NCBI GenBank assembly: GCA_963845735.1
Contig: CAWJTR010000039.1
Coordinates: 1-64,000, forward strand
Direction of reading: 5' to 3'
Length of the DNA: 64,000 nt
Origin: AP-15 sp963845735
Lineage (GTDB): Bacteria; Pseudomonadota; Alphaproteobacteria; ATCC43930; CGMCC-115725
Shown here piece after piece: positions 8,735-18,426 of this stretch. A program made the translations under genes and the position numbers. How positions within the stretch are numbered: position 1 is the stretch's first letter; each line of letters opens with the position of its first letter. The notes under the pieces are model-generated. The model was given only the letters and a program-made list of their open reading frames with translations, had not been told where the DNA came from and did not search any database.

Positions 8735-9970
8735 TCAATACACAACTCCGTGGTTTCCCTTGCCGCCGGCGGTGGCCGTGCCGAAAAATTTGCCATGTGC
8801 CCCGGCAAGCAGACCGGCGGAGGGACCGCTGCCTCCGGCCTTGTCGAAACGGTAAAGGATGGATTCGTGGCCATGTTTACTCAGCTCGAACACGGTGCCG
8901 CAGCCTCCGAAATCCCTTCTTTGCGCAGCCAGTCCGCCCCCCCAATAGGTCGTGCCGTATAAATTTCCTTTGGTATCCCTGACAACGCCGGCGATCGGGC
9001 TTGCACCGTCACTGCCGCCAAGAAAACCGTACAATACGGTTTCCGAACCGCCCCCTGCCGGGACCTCGAAAACAACGCCGCAGCAACCCGGCGTCCCTCC
9101 GCCAAAAGTGGTGCCGTAAAGATTGCCGGTGCTGTCCATCGTAACGCCGGCAAATGGTTCCAACCCATCGGAACCTCCCTGGAAGGCATAAAGAATCGAC
9201 TCCTGGCCGCTCGGCGTTACCTCAAATACCGTTCCACAGCCGAACTGGCTCGCGCTGCACCCTCCCCCAACAGCTGTTGTCCCATACAATGTACCGGAGG
9301 TATCCGAGATCAATGCGCCCCTTGGACCCTCTCCGTCATCCCCGCCTTGGAATTCATACAGTGTTATCTTGGTACCATTTGGCTGCAACTCAAACACAGT
9401 GCCACAACCCTCCGCGCACGCCGCGTTATAGGTCCCTCCGCCCGCTGTCGTACCATACAGATTGCCGGCTTGGTCAATTACGACGCTGCCGAATGGTTGG
9501 AATCCATCGCTTCCTCCCTGAAATGCATAGAGAACGGTTTCCGTGCCGTCCGGGGTAAGCTTGAAGATGGTGCCGCATCCATACTGAAGCGCGGTGCAAC
9601 CGCCGCCCGATGCTGTCGTTCCGTACATAATGCCGGAGGCGTCCAGCATCAACGCGCCGAATGGCCCCGCTCCGTCGGTTCCACCTTTGAAGGCGTAAAG
9701 CACGCTCTCCTTTCGATCCTTCGTCATCTTGAAAACCGTGCCGCACCCCCCTCGGTCCGAACAACCACTGCCGCCGCCGGCGGTTGTGCCATATGCATTC
9801 CCGGCGGCATCGGCTATCAGGCCGCCGTAGTAGGGGGACGAGCCGTCATTGCCGCCATGGAAGAAATGTATGACCTTTTCTGCTACGTCCGCCGACGGCG
9901 CGCCCCGTGCTGCGGTGCAGCATACCATGGCCAGTACCGCGCATACCCAACCCGACTGATGCCTCTGCAT
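8735..9970 (-). CDS. exported GloVer-repeat protein
   Basis: 411 residues with a signal peptide (cleavage likely after TAARGA, about residue 24). About nine tandem repeats follow, each of the form GTVFKMTxxGxExVLYAFxGGxDG..P.GALxxDxxGxxYGTTxxGG, one repeat per roughly 40 residues. These match the Gloeo/Verruco (GloVer) tandem repeat, expected to fold as a beta-propeller-like exported domain. The frame as read ends GNHGVVY*; removing one T at 8737 would give VVYELKN and continue to a TGA at 8656-8658 that overlaps the ATG of the GLUG gene as ATGA. The first ten bases of this extension look like real coding; the rest is uncertain. It is likely co-transcribed with the GLUG gene. Confidence 0.8.
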   Translation of the reverse strand: MQRHQSGWVCAVLAMVCCTAARGAPSADVAEKVIHFFHGGNDGSSPYYGGLIADAAGNAYGTTAGGGSGCSDRGGCGTVFKMTKDRKESVLYAFKGGTDGAGPFGALMLDASGIMYGTTASGGGCTALQYGCGTIFKLTPDGTETVLYAFQGGSDGFQPFGSVVIDQAGNLYGTTAGGGTYNAACAEGCGTVFELQPNGTKITLYEFQGGDDGEGPRGALISDTSGTLYGTTAVGGGCSASQFGCGTVFEVTPSGQESILYAFQGGSDGLEPFAGVTMDSTGNLYGTTFGGGTPGCCGVVFEVPAGGGSETVLYGFLGGSDGASPIAGVVRDTKGNLYGTTYWGGGLAAQRRDFGGCGTVFELSKHGHESILYRFDKAGGSGPSAGLLAGAHGKFFGTATAGGKGNHGVVY

Positions 9971-10208
9971 ATCCGTCCCCAGAAATTGACGCCGTCCATC
10001 CTACCACAAGCGCGGCCGTGTGCAAATTCTCAATTGACTTTGAAGAATCGGAATGCAAGCATTCACTCTGGGAGAAGCGGATTCGTCCCGATTCGGTCGG
10101 AAAGGCTGTTCCGAGGCGAACTAGGCTTGGGAGCAGCTGGGTTGGCTAGGCATTTGCTTCGATCCGGGCGCGTGCGACAGGGCTTTGGCTCTGAGGGGGA
10201 CGAAAATC

Positions 10209-13174
10209 ATGAAGCACATCTGGTTGCCGGGGGCGGTCATAGGCACAGCATTCCTATGCATTACGGCCGCTGTTGCCCAGCTGCCTACCTCCGGTGTCTT
10301 TTCTTGCATTGCCGCAGGTAGCACCCCTGCCTGTCCTCTAGGCTCGCCCTATAATTCGCTGGAGACAAGCAACACCCAGTTCGCCACCGGGGCAATCATT
10401 TCGGTCTCGGGGTACCATGCAGTAGGCGACAACGGAGCCGGCGAGTACGTCATGCTGGGAGCGCAGTCGAGTGTCTGCAACACATTCAGCGGAAGCGCTA
10501 CGGGGAGCGTTGGCTTAACAACGCTAGGTAGCTTTACCCCAAGCGCCCCCACCAATCTCACAGTGGGAGAATTGGTATCCAGCAGCGGGTCGACGCTCAA
10601 GGTTCAGCCCGGAAGCGAGATTGCGAGCATCACTTTTAGCGGCACTACCATAACCGCGATCACCTTGACCCTACCGCTCACCGGCACGAATGGAAGCACA
10701 TCCATTACGATCCCGGCAACAACACGGGCACGTTGATTCTCGACAGTTATGGCGGATCGGGCGCGAACCAGTGCTGGCAGAAGATCAATTACCGCGGTGA
10801 CCCGCACGAGTTCGGTGCCTATGGCGATGGGATAGACGACAACACGGGAAGCCTGGAGAACTGGCTGGGCGCCTATGGGACCCCGCTGGCATCCAGCCAG
10901 ACCAAAACCAATTTCGGCCCCTGGAACCTGACCGTTCCGGGTGTTTACGACGTGCAGAACCCGAATGGGGTACCATATCCGCTTGTATGTCCTACTTCCG
11001 GCGCGCTTATAGCAGGCGCCAATCTGTGGGCGGGCTTCAAGAGCAGCGGTACGCCCGCGGTGACGATTTTTGCCGATAACGGGGGCACCCACAGCAATTG
11101 GGGTTCGAGCGGCGCTGTTCTGGCGATGAGCGACAATTGCAGGCTCAGCGGGGTTGCCATCAATGCCAACAAGATTGCCGGCATTGATGGCGTCGATATT
11201 CTCGGCCGCTCCGTGGCCATCGACAGCCATTCCGTCGTCGAATTCGGGAATGTCAACATAAACTGCAACCTGAGCGTGAAAGGGATCGGGTTACAGGTCA
11301 AGGATACCCAGATCATCAGTGCCACGTCTGACAATGTCGTACTCGGACAGGGCTGCGCGAATGTGAGGCTGATTGGCGACCTCAATACCGGCGCGGGAAA
11401 CCGGGGCGTCGCCGACTATACGAACGACATGATTCTCGCCGACGGTGTGGTCGAGCAGGCGAATGGCGTTGCCGTCGACCTCGAGGGCGCCAACTACGTC
11501 TCGATTACCTCGAATTACATCGACCACAACGGCAAGTCGCTTATGACCTCCTCACCTGCCCAGCCGACGAATATTTTCGTAAATGGCGGCAGCCACATTT
11601 CTATTTGCGCGAACCATATCCAGGGAGGCGGAAACAGCGCTCCCACCGCGCCGATCTACTCCTCCCAGATTTACCTGGAAGGACAGATCGACAATCTTTC
11701 GACTTGCGGGAATGTCTATACCGCGAATACGGGGCACACCGACGTCACCTACACGCCGCAATATGTATTCGATGCGGCGCCGGCAGGTAGTACGTCGCCG
11801 CCACAGGCCATTCTGACGAATTCCTCAATCAACGAAAGCCCGGAAACGCAGGCCGCCGGCATCTATTCGCCGAACGCGATAAGCTTGCTTCCCCAGCTCA
11901 AGGCGCCCCATGTGGCGGCGGCCTTCATATCGGGGTTCACGCTCTCGAATGTAGGCGCCGGCACCGCCGTTGTCAGCATCGGGCCCGGAGAAGCTTCCGA
12001 CAGCTCGAACACATCAAGCCTCGTGCTTACGTCTCCTTGCACGGTCGATCTGGGCAGTTCCGGCAACAACGGTCTCGACACCAGCATGGTCCTGCCGCAG
12101 CGGACCTATTTCTATTACGTGATTGCGAATCCGGGAGGCGGCAATCCCGGCTGCATGGCATCGCTCAGCCCCCATGGGCCGGTCTTCACCGCAAGCAATT
12201 TCGTAACAACAGGGTATCAACTGGTGACAACCGGTTCCGCGGTAACCACCGGCAACGCCATATTCAACGTTGGCTCGATTGCCGGTGCCGCGATCGGAAA
12301 TCCGGTGATGCTGGTCAAGTCGGGCGGAACCGTCGCTGTCAATTCCACGATCAGTTCGTTTTCGACGATCAGCCCGATAACAATAGGCAGCAAGTTGAGC
12401 CTTTCCTGGGCCAGCGGAAATAATTATTTGAGCTACGCTACGGGCTGCCTCCCGTCCGGCCTGGTCGAGGGAATGGCAATCATTGACACTCCCACCAACT
12501 CGGGCCCCAACTGCATTGCCAATGGCACGTATATTCAGACGATTACAAGCACGATCAATCTAAGCCAACCCGTCGGGTGCAGTTCGAGTTTGCATGACAA
12601 CACGGCCTCTGCGTCCGTCGAGCAGCAGATCAATGTTCCGGCCACCCCATCCAGCAACACTTCCGGCGGGGCACTGACAATCTATTCTGGCGTCTATCGG
12701 CTGGTGGGTGCCCTCTACACCGATGCGTCCTCGCATGTCGTCGGTTTCACACAGTTTAACAACACATTCTATCTGACTACGCCAACCAAAGACATTCCGA
12801 CGTCGTGCACGATCACCAGTTCTTCCGCGACTTCCTGCGCTTTGTCCGTCCCTTGCGGACTTACTGCGGCGTGCGCGTCGGGAAATGGTGTGCAGGTCGA
12901 GGCGTTCGGACGAATTGTGGGAGGGGTATCAGCCAACCCGATCTTGCTGTCGAGCTTGAACACATCCCCCGGAAGCCCCACTCTTTTCTCTGCCACTGGC
13001 CCAGGATACACGACGAAAGACACAGCCGGACAAACGTCCTTTCCGTTCCGCATCTACACGGATTTCAACGTTGCCAGTGCGGGTACGAGCGGAGGCAGCG
13101 TGCGTGTTCAGACCACCGCAAGCGGGGGAGCAACGGTCTACGAAGTCACCGACGGATGGGTATTCCAGCACTGA
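10209..13174 (+). CDS. large secreted right-handed beta-helix protein, pectate-lyase-like (frameshifted)
   Basis: Signal peptide MKHIWLPGAVIGTAFLCITA, then about 160 residues of Ser/Thr/Gly-rich sequence and a pectate-lyase-3-like start (GDPHEFGAYGDGIDDN). A long beta-helix follows with NGG, HISICANHIQGGG and NYVSITSNYIDHNG turns, and a Ser/Thr-rich C-terminal region. Total about 988 residues. The frame changes near 10700-10735: the first part ends TSITIPATT and the second resumes NNTGTLILDSYGGSG, so one or two bases are wrong. The ATG at 10209 is preceded by GAGGGGGA. Substrate is unknown; the family includes polysaccharide lyases and phage-like tailspike depolymerases, but no catalytic residues could be assigned. 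Confidence 0.7.
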
Positions 13175-13270
13175 GGCGGCGGCGGCGGATCGCGTTCCAT
13201 TGCGCGGCTGCGCTTGGCGCCGCGATCCATGACGAGGTTCGTAGGGTCTTCGGCATTATGGTGGCTCCAT

Positions 13271-13394
13271 CGGTGGTCGCGGTCCCCGGATCGATCCGAT
13301 AGAAGCGACTCCCCGCGGCAACGAGTTGTGTTCGGCGCCCACCTTGCAGGCCGGTGTTCATGGATGGCCGGGACGAACGCCCGGCCATGACGGG
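13271..13394. repeat. copy B of the dispersed intergenic repeat with REP palindrome
   Basis: This matches 6961-7087: GGTCGCGGTCCCCGG..GATCCGA..CACCTTGCAGGCCGGTG and TTCATGG, then the palindrome ATGGCCGGGACGAACGCCCG GCCAT. It lies in the 330-bp gap between the beta-helix gene and the enoyl-CoA hydratase remnant. No gene is seen in that gap. Confidence 0.65.
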
Positions 13395-13504
13395 CTGGGT
13401 GTTCTTTTTTCTGCCAAAGTGTACGCGGGCAAGGCGCTTGAATTGGCAGCTTCCGGGAAAAGTCCCCGTCGCCTATCATCCATACGAATACCTCGGAGCT
13501 TCCC

Positions 13505-14301
13505 ATGCAGCGGCAATTCGAGCGCGTGCGTCTGGCTGCGCGGGGCAGTGTGGCGGTTGTCATGCTCGATCATCCCGAAGTAATGAATGCGCTGTCGCCG
13601 CGCATGGCGGAGGCCCTCACGGCGGCGCTCGACTTTGCCTGCGATCCCGCCAACGGCTTTCGCGCCATGCTGACTGACAGGCGAGGGTCGCGCCTTTTGT
13701 TCGGGTGCGAACCTCGCCGAAATCCCGGTGGATCAGCATCCGGAGCGCGATGTGGGCGCCCATCTCGAAAGCCACTATCACCCGCATGCCGGCGTCTGCG
13801 CGATCTGAATTTGCCTTCATAACCGCGGTGAATGGCCCTGAGCCGGCATCGGCATGAAGTTCGGCGCTGGCGGGCGATCTGATCCTTACGGCCCGCTCGG
13901 CCTATTTCCTCCAGGCCTTCGCCCGCATCGGGCTTGTTCCCGATGGCGGCTCGACCTCGCTTCTGCCGCGGCTGATCGGGCTTGCCCGGGCGCGCGAACT
14001 GTCTCTTCTGGCGGAGAAACTGCCGGCGGAAACCGCGCTCGCCTGGGGGCTGATCAACCGCGTCTGCGACGACGGTGCTCTCCTCGACGATGCGATGGAG
14101 CTTGCGGCGCGGCTGGCCGACGGTCCGACCGCGGCAATGGTTGCGACACGCCGGCTCTATTGGGCGAGCCCGGAGAATTCCTTCTATCGGCAACTCGATC
14201 TGGAGCGGCAGGAACAGCGCCGTGTGGGGCTGACCGGGGATTTTGTCGAAGGGATCACAGCCTTCCTGCAGAAGCGCCCTGCCCGCTTTTCGGGGAAATA
14301 A
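13505..14301 (+). pseudogene. enoyl-CoA hydratase/isomerase, broken by several indels
   Basis: All parts of a crotonase of about 265 residues are present in order: MLDHPEVMNALSPRM near the start, EGRAFCSGANLAEIP (the oxyanion-hole segment), FITAVNGP, then a clean frame from LAGDLILTARSAYFLQAFARIGLVPDGG to the C-terminal KRPARFSGK. Five or more indels are crowded between 13665 and 13865, including a repeated TGAC, a missing T before FITAVNG and an extra G in TTCGGCGCTG. Crotonases of this type act in fatty-acid or phenylacetate degradation (PaaG-like). The density of lesions is higher than in other frameshifted genes, so real decay is possible. Confidence 0.7.
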
Positions 14302-14379
14302 TCTCGCGCCTGGGTGCTTGAGAGGAACCGCCAAGGCGCCAAGTCGCCAAGGCACCGGGCTCTCCAGCCACCGGCAGGC

Positions 14380-15115
14380 CTGCATTTTCGACAGCATCCC
14401 GATCGAGATCTGGTTGGTCGGCGCAGTGAAGCCGGCGGTGTTGACGGTGTTGAAGCTGACGGTCCGCCCCATTCGGCTCCAATCGATGCCGATCTGTTTC
14501 AGGATGTTGCGGTCGACCTCGGCGATGCGAACCCGTAGATTGACTTGGTTCGGGGTCTCGACCGAGAGCCGATTGATCACCTGCCCGCCCTTGACCCCGC
14601 CAGTGACTGCGGCGGCCAGCACGCGGGCCTTTTCCGCTTGTCCGGCACTGGCGACGGCGCCGCTCAGCACCAGGCTCGAAATCGACTTGGTTGACCGAGA
14701 TCGCGTTTCCCGGCACCAGCCGGTTCAATGACTGGCGCAATTCCGACAGGTCGAAATCGACACGCACCGGCGCGTTGAGCAATACCGTGTCGCCGCCATC
14801 GACGGCGTAGATCACGGTCTGGCCGGGCGCTTTCGCGCTAACGTAGATCAGCTCCGGCGACTTGATCTGCACATCGGCGATGTCCGGGCTGGCGACGAAG
14901 ACGGTGCTTGCCGGCCGCGACAGGCGGATCAACGTGCCCTTGCCGACTTCGAGCACGATCGGCCTGCCGTTGGCCGGGATCTGGGTGGGCTCGCCGGCAT
15001 AGGGCGGATGGGCGCGGGCGGCGGGCGCCGCGCTCGACTGGGCGGCGAAAGCCGGGGCGGCGAGCCCCAGCCACATCAGCGCTAGAGCGGCAGCGGAGCG
15101 AGGCGACGGATACAT
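14380..15115 (-). pseudogene. cpaC: truncated CpaC/RcpA pilus secretin (N-terminal half only)
   Basis: A signal peptide (ending AAPAFA) is followed by the pilus-assembly N-terminal domain (GRPIVLEVGKGTLIRLSRPA, FVASPDIADVQ, LIYVSAKAPGQTVIYAVD). After a +1 slip at about 14690 (GATTTCG for GATTCG) comes SSLVLSGAVASAGQAEKA and the conserved NQVNLRVRIAEVDRNILKQI segment. Homology stops near ISIGMLSKMQA at about 14385, where the secretin channel domain (another 200 or more residues) should follow. Beyond it lie about 80 bp of short repeats and the convergent crotonase remnant. CpaC forms the outer-membrane pore of Flp/tad pili; without its channel domain it cannot do so. It overlaps the cpaB stop by one base. 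Confidence 0.8.
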
Positions 15116-16026
15116 CAGGAACCTCGGGACGCAGGTTGCGACGAGACAGATGTACCGTTATTGCCATTCCCGCGCAATATGGTAACCATACCATCGTTAG
15201 GGTTTTGCTTTGATGTGAACGGCTTCGGCAGGAGTTGGCTGACCTCGCTGTCGAGAGTGAAGTTACGCAGGCCGGGGTCGTCGTGAGAATCGGCGGTGGC
15301 GACGACCGCCGATTTTTGGCCCTTCACCACGGCGAGGCTGCGCAAACTCAGCGACAGCTTGCCGATGTCGGCGGCGACGGCGATGACCTCGCTCTGCTTC
15401 GGGGTCACCTCGAAGGTTACATTGCGGGCCACCACCGCCTGGCCGTCCTTGTTGTCGAGCCGCTGGTCGATGGCGATCACGCGCACGTTACGCAGCACGG
15501 TCTCGGCCGCCTTGTGCTGGTAGCCGCTGTTGCCGTTGGCGCCGTCTTGCGGCACCGGCAGGGTGATCAGGATGTCGACCCGGTCACCGGCGAACACGAA
15601 GCCCGAGACGTCGGTGGTCGCATCGACCGGGACCGAGACCGCGCGCATGCCGGGCTGGAGCACGGCGGCGAGAAAGCCACGGTCGCCGGGCACGACGATC
15701 TTGGTCTTGATGATCGGCTCGCCGGCGGCAATGGGTTCGCGGGCGACCGCGCCGACGAGCGACTTCGCCGGCGCGGTTCCGGCGACGACATAGTCGCCGG
15801 TGATCGCGGCGTCGGGCCATGGCTGCGGGGCGAAATCGGCGGGCTTGAGGATCTGTCCGCGGGCGATCGCCGCGCGCGCGACGATGATCGACTTTTGCGG
15901 CGCTGGCCGCGGGGGGGCGACCGCGGCCACCGCCGGCCGTTGCGACAGCCACGAGCGCACGAGGATGGCGGTGCCGCCGGCGAGAAGGAGGGCGATCGCG
16001 AACAGGATCAGGGTGCGCAGCCGCAT
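15115..16026 (-). CDS. cpaB: Flp pilus assembly protein CpaB
   Basis: 303 residues. An N-terminal membrane anchor (LILFAIALLLAGGTAILV, about 5-22) is followed by the SAF-like domain (IIVARAAIARGQILKPADF) and the RcpC/CpaB core (GMRAVSVPVDATTDVSGFV, AGDRVDILITLPV). CpaB is a periplasmic/inner-membrane component that works with the CpaC secretin in Flp pilus assembly. The C-terminal 60 residues are Asn/Ser-rich and variable. Seven bases separate it from cpaA upstream, and its stop overlaps the cpaC start, so the three genes form one operon. The frame is intact. Confidence 0.88.
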   Translation of the reverse strand: MRLRTLILFAIALLLAGGTAILVRSWLSQRPAVAAVAPPRPAPQKSIIVARAAIARGQILKPADFAPQPWPDAAITGDYVVAGTAPAKSLVGAVAREPIAAGEPIIKTKIVVPGDRGFLAAVLQPGMRAVSVPVDATTDVSGFVFAGDRVDILITLPVPQDGANGNSGYQHKAAETVLRNVRVIAIDQRLDNKDGQAVVARNVTFEVTPKQSEVIAVAADIGKLSLSLRSLAVVKGQKSAVVATADSHDDPGLRNFTLDSEVSQLLPKPFTSKQNPNDGMVTILRGNGNNGTSVSSQPASRGS

Positions 16027-16033
16027 GGCCGCC

Positions 16034-16543
16034 TCAGCCGAACTGCGGTGCGATGGTCACGGTCAGCGCGGCAGCGGCGATCGCGACCCCGTAGGGCACC
16101 GGCGTCCGGCGCGCCGCAAGCCCGCCGCCGGCCGGCTCCGGGCCGCCGTCGCTGTGCGACGCGGCGAATCGTGCGCCCAGCGGGGTCAGCAACACCAGGG
16201 CCAGCAAACCGCCGATCAGGGCGGTCAGCAGAAGCAGCGGCGGGAATGCGTCGGCGCCGGCCCACAATGTCGCCGCGGCCAACAGCTTGACGTCGCCGCC
16301 GCCAATCAGCCCGCGGGAAAACGGCACGGCGCCGACGAGAAAAACCGCCGCGGCGCAGCCGATGGCCGCGAGCGTGGCGGCCGGAGTGGCGCGGGAAGTG
16401 GTTTCGAGATGCAGCAGCCACAAGATGCATAACCCCCCGATCAGTGGGTTGGGAATGATCAGGCGGCGGAAATCGATGATCGCGGCGGCGATCATCAGCC
16501 CGGCGAAGCCGGTCAGCCAGACGAAGTAAGGATCGATCGTCAT
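16034..16543 (-). CDS. cpaA: prepilin peptidase CpaA/TadV
   Basis: 169 residues, mostly hydrophobic, with the two catalytic aspartates of type IV prepilin peptidases: D24 in IDFRRLIIPN and D84 in the GxGD-type motif LIGGGDVKLLAA. Length fits the short A24 peptidases of tad loci, which lack the methylase domain. It cleaves and matures Flp pilins. The start is taken at 16543 (MTIDPYFVWLTGF), which places the first membrane helix directly at the N-terminus. No pilin gene lies in the 245 bp upstream, unlike most cpa loci, so its substrate must be encoded elsewhere. Confidence 0.85.
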   Translation of the reverse strand: MTIDPYFVWLTGFAGLMIAAAIIDFRRLIIPNPLIGGLCILWLLHLETTSRATPAATLAAIGCAAAVFLVGAVPFSRGLIGGGDVKLLAAATLWAGADAFPPLLLLTALIGGLLALVLLTPLGARFAASHSDGGPEPAGGGLAARRTPVPYGVAIAAAALTVTIAPQFG

Positions 16544-16788
16544 CAAGTCCGCCCCAGCCCGGCTCTGCGGCCATCGCCGATGTGTGCCATATCCTGCCGC
16601 GCGGCTACCGCCGGGGCGGGTAGGCGCGAGCGCTGCGGCCGACCGGGCATGATGGGCTCCGAGGCAATAATCGACGAGAGCGCCATCCTCGAAGACATTG
16701 CCTAAGGACCGGTTAACCGAACCGCGAGTTTGACGCCGGGCCGTCCCGGTCGCCGATGTGTTTGCCAATCCGCCGGCGGCGCGACGGG

Positions 16789-18426
16789 TTACGCAGGCGC
16801 GGGGGCGAGGTCGAAGGCGGCGGCCATCAGGGCGCGGGTGTAGGGGTGCTCAGGCGCGGTCATGATGCGCTCGGTCGGGCCCGATTCGACGATTCGGCCG
16901 TCCTTCATGACCATGATCTGATGCGCCAGCGCGCGCACGACGCGCAGGTCGTGGCTGATGAACAGATAAGCGAGGCCGCGGCGCTCCTGCAGCTCGCGAA
17001 GCAATTCGACGATCTGCGCCTGCACCGACATGTCGAGCGCCGAAGTCGGCTCGTCGAGCACGACGAGGCGCGGCTTCAGGACCAGCGCGCGGGCGATGGC
17101 AATGCGCTGGCGCTGGCCGCCGGAGAATTCGTGCGGATAGCGATCGGCGGTCTCGGGGTCGAGCCCGACCTCGACGAGGGCGGTCTCGATCAGCTTTCGG
17201 CGCTCGGCCGCGCTGGCCGCGAGGTTGTGCACCTTCAGCCCCTCTTCGACGATTTGCGCCACCGACAGCCGCGGCGACAGGCTCGAAAACGGGTCCTGGA
17301 AGACGATCTGCATCTCGCGCCGCAACGGCCGCAACTGCCGCCGGGTCAGCGCCACGATGTCGCGACCGGCAAAACGGATGTGCCCTTGCGCCGCGGTCAG
17401 ACGCAACAGCGCCAGCCCGAGCGTGGTCTTGCCGGAGCCGCTTTCGCCGACGATGCCCAAGCTGGCGCCGGCGCGCAGCGCCAGCGAGACGCCGTCGACC
17501 GCCTTGACGTGGCCGGTGACCCGGCGCAGGAAGCCGCGCCGGACCGGAAACCACACGCGCACCGCCTCCGCCTCGATCAGCAGCGGCGCGGCGCAGTCGG
17601 CGGGTGCGGCCCGGCCTTTAGGCTCCGCCGCCAGCAGGCGCCTGGTGTAGGGATGGCGCGGCCGGTCGAAGACCGTCGCGGTCGGGCCGGCCTCGACGAT
17701 CTCGCCCTGGGTCATCACCGCGACCCGCTCGGCCATCTTGCCCACGATCGTCAGATCGTGGGTGATCAGCAACAGCGCCATGCCGAGCCGATCGCGCAAT
17801 TCTCGAAGCAGGGCGAGGATGTGCGCCTGGATGGTTACGTCGAGTGCGGTCGTCGGCTCGTCGGCGATCAGAATGTCGGGCTCGTTGGCGATCGCCATTG
17901 CGATCATGACCCGCTGACGCTGACCGCCCGAAAGCTGGTGCGGATAGGCGCCGAGCCGGCTCTCGGCGTCGGGCAGGCCAACCAGCCGCAGCAATTCGAG
18001 GGTGCGTTCGCGCGCCGCGCGCGGCGACATCCGCCGGTGGACGAGCAGGATTTCGGCGACCTGCCGCTCGAGCGTGTGCAGCGGGTTCAGCGAGGTCATC
18101 GGCTCCTGAAAGACGATCCCGATGCGGCCGCCTCGGACCCGGCGCAACTGCTCGGGCGGGGCGCCGACCAGCTCCTCGCCGGCAAAGCGGATGCTGCTGT
18201 CCGGCCCGTGCGCGGCGAGCGGGTAGGGCAGCAGCTGCAAGATCGACAACGCCGTGACGCTCTTGCCCGATCCGCTCTCGCCGACCAGCGCCAGGGTCTC
18301 GCCGCGGTCGAGCGCAAACGTCACGCCCCGGACCGCCTCGACCGGCGGCGCCCGGCCGCGGCCGGCGAAGGTGACGCTCAGGTTGCGGACATCGAGCAGG
18401 GGTCGGGCATCGGGCGCTCCGCTCAC
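16789..18426 (-). CDS. yejF: dual ATP-binding ABC transporter protein, peptide/YejF type
   Basis: 545 residues with two ABC modules fused in tandem. Each has Walker A (GESGSGKS and GESGSGKT), signature (LSGGQRQRVMIAMA and FSGGQRQRIAIARA) and Walker B (ILIADEPTTALD and LVVLDEPTSALD). This is the layout of YejF, which energises uptake of peptides such as microcin C in enterobacteria. The start is a GTG at 18426 that overlaps the stop of the upstream permease gene as GTGA, indicating translational coupling. The ends of both modules carry the extra oligopeptide-transporter segment (HPYTRRLLAAEP, HPYTRALMAAAF). Confidence 0.9.
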   Translation of the reverse strand: MSGAPDARPLLDVRNLSVTFAGRGRAPPVEAVRGVTFALDRGETLALVGESGSGKSVTALSILQLLPYPLAAHGPDSSIRFAGEELVGAPPEQLRRVRGGRIGIVFQEPMTSLNPLHTLERQVAEILLVHRRMSPRAARERTLELLRLVGLPDAESRLGAYPHQLSGGQRQRVMIAMAIANEPDILIADEPTTALDVTIQAHILALLRELRDRLGMALLLITHDLTIVGKMAERVAVMTQGEIVEAGPTATVFDRPRHPYTRRLLAAEPKGRAAPADCAAPLLIEAEAVRVWFPVRRGFLRRVTGHVKAVDGVSLALRAGASLGIVGESGSGKTTLGLALLRLTAAQGHIRFAGRDIVALTRRQLRPLRREMQIVFQDPFSSLSPRLSVAQIVEEGLKVHNLAASAAERRKLIETALVEVGLDPETADRYPHEFSGGQRQRIAIARALVLKPRLVVLDEPTSALDMSVQAQIVELLRELQERRGLAYLFISHDLRVVRALAHQIMVMKDGRIVESGPTERIMTAPEHPYTRALMAAAFDLAPAPA

